From contig OX485805.1 in the NCBI GenBank assembly GCA_950295325.1, positions 52,352,758 to 52,416,757 of the forward strand: a stretch of DNA of 64,000 nucleotides, in the 5' to 3' direction. The notes under the pieces were generated by a model that saw only the letters and a program-made list of their open reading frames with translations, was not told the DNA's origin and did no database searches. Position 1 is the stretch's first letter, and each line of letters starts with the position of its first letter. Positions 56,901 through 64,000 of this stretch are shown one piece after another. The translations under genes were made by a program, and so were the position numbers. This DNA comes from Polytrichum commune (Eukaryota > Streptophyta > Polytrichopsida > Polytrichales > Polytrichaceae).

Positions 56901-57836
56901 ATTATGTGTTTATTAGAGTTAGGCTCATAATTATGTATTTGTATTTCTGATTTATGTCTGCAATTCATTTGTCTTAATTGGATTCCAATGTGCAATGTTA
57001 TGCAATGTCTCTTCAAACGCAGCGTCAACAAACTCAAACACAAACACAACCACGCCACGCTCCAGCTCCCTGGAGCTCCATGAATTTTTTCCTTTATACC
57101 TGCAACTTGGGGTTTTGACGACGGTTATGGGACCATGTAATCATTGGTAGAGTCCTGGCTTATGCTGAGATTGTAACGCTTCAATTTGTATGCATGCTCA
57201 CACACTTCCCAACTCGCTCAAGCTTCTGAAACCACTGTCTCGAGTTGAAGAAATAATTGGAGACGAGAAGAAAAAATTTAACAAAGTCATATCTTCTGGA
57301 GGATTGTATAGAGAGGAATATACCCCAGTTTAGCGAAGGAGAACCCTAAGGATGTCAACATGATGTAACCGGTTGGACTTGCAAACACTAGGATTTCAAC
57401 CGATCATGCCTAAAACTCTCCCTGATCACTGCATCGGGGTTTTCAGAATGGCCTTCGGTGTCGAATCAACTAACAGTGTCGAATCTTTGAGTTCGTATTA
57501 TTTTAAGGTTTTTTGTGTATGCAGTTATCCCCACTCACATGTATTGGGCACTATTTCCTTTCCCTTCCTTTACCAGACCGTGACCCAAACTCATGGGCAT
57601 CATCATCTATTATACTATGTCCCAAATTATTACGACGCCACAAATTACCACTTCGGAGGTATAAAGTATGTGGTCCGAGTACACTCTGTACAGAGATCGC
57701 GACATTCTTGGCTCTCCACTAATAAGGATCGCTACATTATGGAGAGTTTTTGGTTGTGGACCCTAGTAGTGCAAACCCAACGTACGGCCCTTATCCTACC
57801 ACTGCACACAAAAGAAAGGAAAAACCAGGGTTCCAT

Positions 57837-57987
57837 AGTCGAACCTCGTTAATATGACACCCTCAATATTACGACACATTTTTTGCAAGACCCAACTTTT
57901 TAATTTCAAAACTCCCTCTTTTATATGAGTACAACGCTCGATAATGCGATATTTAGAATCTCCGTTGTATCATATTATAGAGGTAAG
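57837..57987. mobile_element. pogo/Emigrant-like MITE relic
   Basis: The left end TAGTCGAACCTCGTTAATAT and the right end CATATTATAGAGGTAAGTTA are imperfect inverted repeats resembling CAGT-AACCTC-TTAATA ends of plant Tigger MITEs. About 150 bp, inserted in the Harbinger element. No clean target duplication. Confidence 0.4.
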
Positions 57988-58729
57988 TTAATGCTAAAAT
58001 TCCTTTCATCTATGTTATGTACATCTAAAATACATTCTTTTTCACTTGGGTACTACTTGGAAAACTACACTTATCATTGGGAACTTAATGAGAATTAGGA
58101 TTATTAGTGTAGAATGGACATGGTTGATGTTGGTCCACCTACATTAAAGCTTAGTGATGCTAAATGTCATGCATCATTGGTTGTCTAGTTTCTTATTAAA
58201 TAACTCTTTGGTGTGAATGGAATTATTAGTTTTCGAAAGTTAGTAGGGAATTTAGATAAGATGATAGTTGCTAACTTGAGTAGGCAACACCCAAGGTCTT
58301 TGAACTCCTATTTCAAGAGTTCTTGAGAAAGCTCATTGTGTATTTTCTGCCTAAGCTGCTAGTAACCCACGGTAGAAGCATTGCAAGTCTACTATTGGCT
58401 TTGGAAGCACACGAGCAATGGAGATGAATTAGTTAATTAGTTAATTAGTTAATGAGGGATTTTAGTATATTTCCGGGCGGAGAACCGAAAGGGATCGGGT
58501 AGGGAATCGGGCAACACATCGGGCACGGAATCGGTATACGGGCAAAACATCGGGCAAGGCTAATGGAATCGGGCAAGGGGGTAATACCGGGCGGGGGCCG
58601 GCCTCGAAGAGGGGCATGTACCCGAGCTAGTGGGCTCCAACAATATGTCGGGTAAACCCACACTATGCCCGGGGTGCCACCGGTGCAATTATGCCCGGGG
58701 CGGTGCCCGGTCTGGTGGGGATGCTCTAA

Positions 58730-59229
58730 TGCCCCCTTCCCACCTGACTTTAGCTATAAGACTAAAAGTTGGTTCTAACAAACCGGCCTTCACACCATCG
58801 ACATTATCTAGTGCCGAGCCTAGTTGGCAAATGATGTGGCATGGCTTAAAAGTGGAGGTTTTAAGCCTCAACCACCGACCCTCCCATCAGTACCTAAACA
58901 TGAGGCAAGAATATAGGAGCTTTAAAAGTGTCGCCTCCCACCCTTGTGATTGGTTGCTTTTTAGTCTTAGCTATGAGGGCACGAGGAGCTTCATTAACAA
59001 AAGCCAATGGTAAGATAGGTGAGTAGTAAGGCATTTGGGGATGGGACAAAAACAATCCAACATTCATTGCTTGGTAGATAAAACCATGAACATGTGTGAA
59101 AGCTATTTAACTAAAACCTACTTGAAAATCTCCGGAGCAAGTTCTTGTAGGTGCATTGGGATAGTTGGATGCCTCCGCTATAACCGAGGGAGCTTTACCC
59201 GGTTTTTAGGAAAGGATTTGGTTATTTGG
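58730..59229. other. spacer, nothing recognised
   Basis: The plus frame at 58630-59013 crosses the Harbinger end and is not considered coding. Confidence 0.35.
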
Positions 59230-59845
59230 TAAAGTCAGGTGGGGAGGGGGCATAAGTCGGCTTCCAAAAAGTGGTGCCATTGTCCAGAATTTTTATCCGA
59301 CAACTTTATCCATTCACCTTCCTCCATTGGCAAGAGGTTAAATTTCTCTTGTGCAAATTTCTCTTGTGCTTTATCCCAGTGATGAAATTTTGTTGTTCAC
59401 TATCTCAAATGTCATCTACGCGTTGGATGTTTTTGTGGTAAAGGTTGAGACCTTTAGAGTAAGTGAAACCCTTATTAAGAAGTTCCACCCCGTCAGACCA
59501 CCATATGTTTGAATGCACCAATTCCATCCGAGTGTGAAGCGAAATTTGATAGATGCCTTTAACCATAATTTTCCAGGCTTTGCTATGTGGCTCCACATCT
59601 TGGATCCCGGAAATCCTTGATGTTGTTTGCTGGTGAACCAATCCAAACTAACCCCCAAATGTGTCCTCTATGTGGGTTGAACCTTGCTAACCTATACCTT
59701 AGCATAAGTTGAAGGTCAAATTCGCCCGGTTCTATTTCCTTGACTATCCACTTGCACATAAGACTGATCTTGGCTGCCTCTAGGTCCAATAGCCCTAAAC
59801 CGCCATATTTATTCTTCAGGCAAACTTGTTTAAATTGTAAAATTA
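59230..59845 (-). pseudogene. L1-type LINE fragment (region after the RT domain)
   Basis: On the minus strand from about 59823: CLKNKYGGLGLLDLEAAKI, the standard post-RT motif of plant L1 proteins (K--GGLG--DL), then KWIVK-EPGEFDLQ, then WWSDGVELLNKGFTYSKG with a short frame change between. It stops abruptly where R1d begins. Confidence 0.75.
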
Positions 59846-60035
59846 GTATCCCAATGTGCCCTGCTAAATGCCATGATGTAATATTTTTTCACTTAAAAAA
59901 AATTGCTTACATTGACGAATAATATCATATTGGCAATTACTGGATGTGACACTTTGATATCCCTAAGCATGTAGTTTAGGACCTTTGCAAATAATGTATG
60001 TGACACTAAATGCCATAAACGATGTAGTTCGTTCA
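59846..60035 (+). repeat. dispersed repeat R1, copy d (right part)
   Basis: AGTATCCCAATGTGC, TTGACGAATAATATCATATT and GACACTAAATGCCATAAACG match R1a at 6450-6640. Confidence 0.6.
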
Positions 60036-60239
60036 CCTCAATGTGTGCGGGGTGTATTCTGGCTACTGGTTTGAGCTAAATTATGTATTTTTGAAGCATG
60101 AATTTTTCTTTCTCCATATTGTTATTGCATTGGTTGGGACCACTGCAATTTTTCCACATAGAAACTGTGTTTGGACACTCAAAGTGTTGAACTATATGCC
60201 CATGTACAATCCAATCCGCACGAGGTTTCAAAATGCTTG

Positions 60240-60440
60240 TGGGTAACTATACACACGCAATAGTTGTTTTTTTCCTCGAGATATTGGAGTATTCTTTATT
60301 TCGACCTTATTTTTGGATAGGAGTTGGTTATTTTGCACACAATACTTTTCATGTGTGGTGAGTCTTCGGCGCATGCTTGGAGTCAATGTGAGTGTTTGAA
60401 TGAAGAACTTTCTATATTGGTTCATTAACCCCAAAAGCGC
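60240..60440 (-). repeat. repeat R6, minus copy
   Basis: The inverse of about 61985-62120 (shared AACCAATATA-A-A, TTCAAAC-TCCACA/CACACT and TACAACCAACTCC-like words). No gene. Confidence 0.45.
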
Positions 60441-60494
60441 TCAAGCCTTGACATTCCATTTTCGGGCATTTCTAACATCATTGTTGATCTTGTG

Positions 60495-61245
60495 TTTTTG
60501 TTATGTAGTAAGAAAAAGTTTGTTTTCTTTAAATCCAATCATACAAATATGAACTAGACTATCATATATTCTTGTTGTGAAAATTTGAAGTCAATCGAAC
60601 TATATTTGCTATTTCATCCTGACAAACGAACATGACCTACATCCAGGGGGTAGTTAGAGAAAACTTTGATTTTATTTATTTTTAATTGGTTTCATGACCA
60701 TTTCGGCCATGCCAAATTCTTAGAAAGTTGGAAAATTTTCCATAATATATGTTATGTGGATGACAAATGAGTTATTCCCCAAACTTTGAGGTTTTTGGAG
60801 CAAATGTAGATGAAGTCCATCACCCTCAAAGTCGGAGGGCCACATGAGGTCATTTTTGGGAGATTTCCCCTTTCCATAGAGCAAGAAAAATGCACACAAA
60901 CTATTTTCCAAATCCATCCTTCAAGTTATGCACAACCGTCACCTTGTCCTAATTGATAAAACCCCACTTGAATTGGGCATCTTATGTGAAAGATATTAGT
61001 TAGCTCCTAAAATTGACTCTTACATTTGGGCAAGATCATGGGACCACCTCCCAAAACAAGCAATGCCAACCTAACACAAAATCCTACATGCTTGGAGTAA
61101 AAGGTTTTCTATGTTATTTTGGCCCTCATGATAGTGGGCACCACCCTACCACCAATAGAAACCTTCCATCCACGTGGATTGCCACTCAGTGGGTTGCAAA
61201 CCCCATTAGAATATTAGGTGGTGACCCATTCAATGTTGCATGAGC
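60495..61245 (-). repeat. dispersed repeat R5, minus copy
   Basis: Partner of 11370-12127. Its plus-strand right end runs directly into the L1 fragment at about 61246. Confidence 0.7.
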
Positions 61246-61965
61246 GCTCCAGGGTTAAGGGTCAAACTCATTTTGGCAAAGCACAAAATTTGGGATTGCA
61301 TCCAACCACGGAGGGCATGGAGATGGGCCACATTCACTATGCATGAGTTATGTTGGGTTAGAACTGGCAACTATGATATCTTACACTTGAAACAAGCTTT
61401 GTTTGGAGAAAGATTCCGAAAAAGTGTTGCAAAAAGATTGAAATTCGGCACCTCCTTCGGGGTATCACGCTCTAGACCATTTGGATCGAACGCAATGACA
61501 AAGTGTTCAACCATGAGCACTTGGCACGAGTTTAAAATCAAACACCAAATTTGGGATGAACTCATCATGTATGCCAAGGTGGCTTTGAAACGGGTGATTA
61601 AGCAAATCAAGAGTAGCAGCTTCTCCGCCAAGGCTATGCTTCACGGGTCTGATCAAATGTGGGGAGCAAGGAACATCCTCTATAGAAGGAACAATTTGAG
61701 CATTGCATGGAATCGGAAACGGCAACGTAGCTAGTTAGTTCTCTTCGAGTTGGTTTTCTTGGTGGCTTGGGGGTTGTACTTGGTTGGTGAGGCGGGGGTT
61801 GTCCTTGGTAGGGATGCATTTGTTGTAACTTTTACGTGGTGGTGTTTCACGTCCGGAGGGGTCATGTCTTCCCTCGTAGTGGGCATGTATTCTTGGTTCT
61901 TAATGAATTTGGCATTGGTTGTGTTGGTCTTCTATTTTTTTATAAAAAAAAAACTAATTTTTGGC
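61246..61965 (+). pseudogene. L1-type LINE 3' end with A-rich tail
   Basis: Read in mixed frames: KQALFGERFRKSVAKR, then TIWIERNDKVFNHEH (after an in-frame stop in ITL*TIW), then HQIWDELIMYAKVALKRVI ending WNRKRQRS with a stop at about 61732. TIW-ERN-K-FNH is the terminal motif of plant L1 reverse transcriptase proteins. A 3' UTR of about 210 bp ends in TATAAAAAAAAAAC. 5'-truncated and broken. Confidence 0.75.
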
Positions 61966-61984
61966 ATGCCAAAAGGTGCCCTAA

Positions 61985-62120
61985 AACGAGTTTGCTCCCA
62001 ATAAACCAATATAAACAATTATTCGTTCAAACGTCCACACCAACTCTAATGATGCACAAAAAATTACCGAACCGGGAAAGTGTTGCATGTAATACAACCA
62101 ACTCCCAACCAAATCTACAG
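61985..62120 (+). repeat. repeat R6, plus copy
   Basis: The inverse of 60240-60440, lying between the L1 tail and the second RLE-type LINE copy. Confidence 0.45.
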
Positions 62121-62138
62121 TCGAATTAAAATAAAACT

Positions 62139-63045
62139 TTGTTGCATGAAATTTTAGGGGAAAAAACAAACAAAACATCTCTAAAATATCATCAAATGAA
62201 GATTTATTTATTTGTACATGAGTTCAAACTCTCCAACCAATTCTGGAGAAACCCTGGAATAATAGACACCCATATTACACAAACCCTAAAACTAAGATAC
62301 ACCCAATACATGGGTAACCACCGTAAACATATATTTTGGCCCAATATATACCCAAACCCGAACTGTACATTATGCCCCAATAATGCCCTAGATACATGGC
62401 CACCACTACCCTCCACATGCTCAAACCCGCACCTAAAGGGATTGTGTATAGCACGACACAATAAAGCAGTACATCAAATAATACACACATTACAATCAAG
62501 TAGACATACAAGATATTACACCCTTATAAATGCATGTAACCAAAATCTTAGGCCGCAAGATAACACCGTCCCAACGTGGCCACTTCAATGCTCATGTCAC
62601 ACCACACCATGCACATGTCTAGCGAGACTCATGCCAGACATACTATGTGTGCTAGGTGCCCCCTCTGAAAGCCAACCCCCTCTAACACCAACCCAACCAA
62701 ACGTTAAACAATTTATTGAATTCACATACTGTCACGGTAGATTCCCAAATACCGCACAAAAGGAAAAAAAACAAAGAAGTACAACCCACTCATCCAAACA
62801 CTCAGAACAACTGGGTGGAAAGTCAACCCCCTCATCACTATCATAGCAAGAGTGAGAGGAGCTAGCGATCCATGAACAACCAATTAAAGAACTAGAAAAC
62901 CTCAAAATATCCAAAAAAGAAATCAAAATACTTATGAAGCAACTACACCAAATAGCCATTAAATACCTAACATACTTGATACTAAACAAAAGAAAACTAG
63001 ACAATAAACAACCCCTTGTCGATCCCCCCTAGAGGCTAGGAACTG
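62139..63045 (+). pseudogene. second copy of the RLE-type LINE, C-terminal end only
   Basis: Aligns with residues about 500-760 of the 3619-5919 protein: SNQFWRNPGII, the knuckle CTLCPNNALDTW with Pro in place of the zinc-binding His, ARHNKAV, MPDILCVLGAP, QFIEFTYC and, after a shift near 62760, KKYNPLI and GWKVNPLITIIA. The RHN, PD, E and K positions of the endonuclease are kept, which supports the domain call. 5'-truncated and frameshifted. It is too diverged to be a recent duplicate of the first copy. Confidence 0.85.
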
Positions 63046-63215
63046 AACCGTTGGGTAAACTAATGGAGCCCACCTCCTGAGAGGGAGGAAGTACCCCTAT
63101 AGTGACGCTTGGTCAAACATGATCATGGTAGAGTAGAACGGGCTCCCATTCATGTTAGGGTAAAAGAAACCTCGACGTTGCTTTTTATTTTATTTTTATT
63201 TTATGAGTGCAAACA
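63046..63215 (+). other. 3' UTR and tail of the second RLE-type LINE copy
   Basis: Has a CCTCC/GGAGG stem at about 63075-63091, then a TTTTA-type simple repeat (about 63180-63205). The plan matches 5920-6137: hairpin region, then a simple-repeat tail. Confidence 0.5.
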
Positions 63216-64000
63216 ATCCAAACCTGAAGGGGATCAAATGAAAAAAATACTTAGGGTTGGTTCACATGGGGTCCCAAGTCCCATCGTGGTTAGCAAGTCC
63301 CAACTTTTGAGCCTCAAGAATCCTTGATGTATGATTTATATCCTTTAAAGTAAAATCTCGATTATTGTATGCAACAAATTCTTTGGACATGTGGCGAGTT
63401 GGGTCTAGATTAGCTTTTTGGTTGTGTGTATTATTTCATTATTATTATCCACATTATATTTTTCTCGTGTATGTATTATTCGTTTTATCTATGTAAACTC
63501 AAGTTGTGTGTAGCTTTTGACACATTATTAAAATGTGGTTAATTATCATTAAAGTTGGATCTTGATTATAAATGCAAAAATATTTGTGGGATTGGTGTTG
63601 AGAGTTGGGTCTAGACCAGTTTTTGGCTCCACCCAACTCTCAACACAAGTCCTTCGCCTCACCTCACCTTTAAGACGTGTTGCCATGTCACACTGAGGAC
63701 CATGTGTGAAGTGGTAACTCCCAACTTCCATGCTCTCCACCAGCTGAGATTGCATGGACTGACCTCAAGTGAACTAAGGCTTAGGACTTGGAACTCGTGT
63801 GAATCAACCCAGAGAACGTTGTCACGTCACTCTTCTTTGTCCACGAGGTTTTCCCAAGGACAACAAACAAATGCAAATATGTTAATCCACAAGTCTAAAC
63901 CAATGAATGGGGAGAACCGATCGCTAGTTCTACACGAACTGGTTGAGTTTGAGAAATAAACGGTTGACATTTGAGACTTCAGAATAATCACTGATCATTT
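63216..64000. other. spacer with a weak direct duplication
   Basis: About 63347-63422 and 63553-63628 share AAAGT-AATCT-GATTAT and GAGTTGGGTCTAGA. No gene recognised. Confidence 0.35.

Larger units (their letters stand above)
55443..58726. mobile_element. PIF/Harbinger element carrying only the accessory ORF (3284 bp)
   Basis: Termini GAGCGTCCCCACCAG and CTGGTGGGGATGCTC differ at one base and are flanked by TAA at 55440-55442 and 58727-58729. The right subterminal 250 bp repeats ATCGGGCA/TGCCCG words many times, as expected of transposase binding sites. Autonomous members need two genes: a Myb/SANT accessory protein and a DDE transposase. Only the first was found; 56901-58470 shows no DDE motifs. 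The element is therefore a nonautonomous derivative. Confidence 0.85.

Noticed and set aside
57373-57852. 159-codon plus-strand ORF inside the Harbinger element as the missing transposase
   Set aside because: No DDE-type motifs and no similarity to the DDE_Tnp_4 layout; length and composition fit a chance frame.

Overview
The window looks like intergenic DNA of a large, AT-rich land-plant nuclear genome. One plant-type glycosyltransferase gene with GT-AG introns stands among many layers of transposable elements. Supporting signs are Stowaway-type MITEs, plant L1 LINE fragments, Tourist/PIF-Harbinger elements with TAA/TTA target duplications, and a plant PF03407/GT77-type protein. The species cannot be named from the sequence. 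Nothing bacterial, organellar or viral was recognised, and no rRNA or tRNA gene was found.

Layout. 98-722: four tandem ~156-bp units. 1400-6137: a 5'-truncated, frameshifted non-LTR retrotransposon. It carries reverse transcriptase and, in an intact 766-residue reading frame, a Dam-methyltransferase-like region, RNase H, a CCHC knuckle and an R2-type restriction-like endonuclease (RLE) domain. A second copy of its 3' end lies at 62139-63215. 6-19 kb: dispersed repeats, a pogo/Tigger deletion derivative (8575-9215), a hAT element with a minisatellite core (10530-11012) and two inverted-repeat pairs. 20.5-23 kb: the only convincing host gene, a three-exon type II membrane GT77-like glycosyltransferase on the minus strand, whose first intron contains tandem copies of its own exon-2 splice acceptor. 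23.75-25.82 kb: a large foldback element with 34-bp repeat arrays in both arms, nested around a Tourist-like MITE and invaded by a TA-target MITE. 27-29 kb: two Stowaway MITEs. 33.6-34.4 kb: an L1 fragment. 36.7-37.2 and 51.8-52.9 kb: three more Tourist-like MITEs. 39.1-41.0 kb: a dead Tigger transposase. 43.5-44.0 kb: a second hAT MITE. 46.7-47.4 kb: a 316-bp tandem duplication. 55.4-58.7 kb: a 3.3-kb PIF/Harbinger element that keeps only a Myb/SANT-NAM-associated ORF with one stop codon. 59.2-62 kb: L1 fragments and repeats.

The elements interact mainly as nested insertions. Several target-site duplications can be read directly, and two insertions can be compared with an uninterrupted related sequence. 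The most unusual content is the domain set of the LINE at 1400-6137, followed by the splice-acceptor duplications inside the glycosyltransferase intron.
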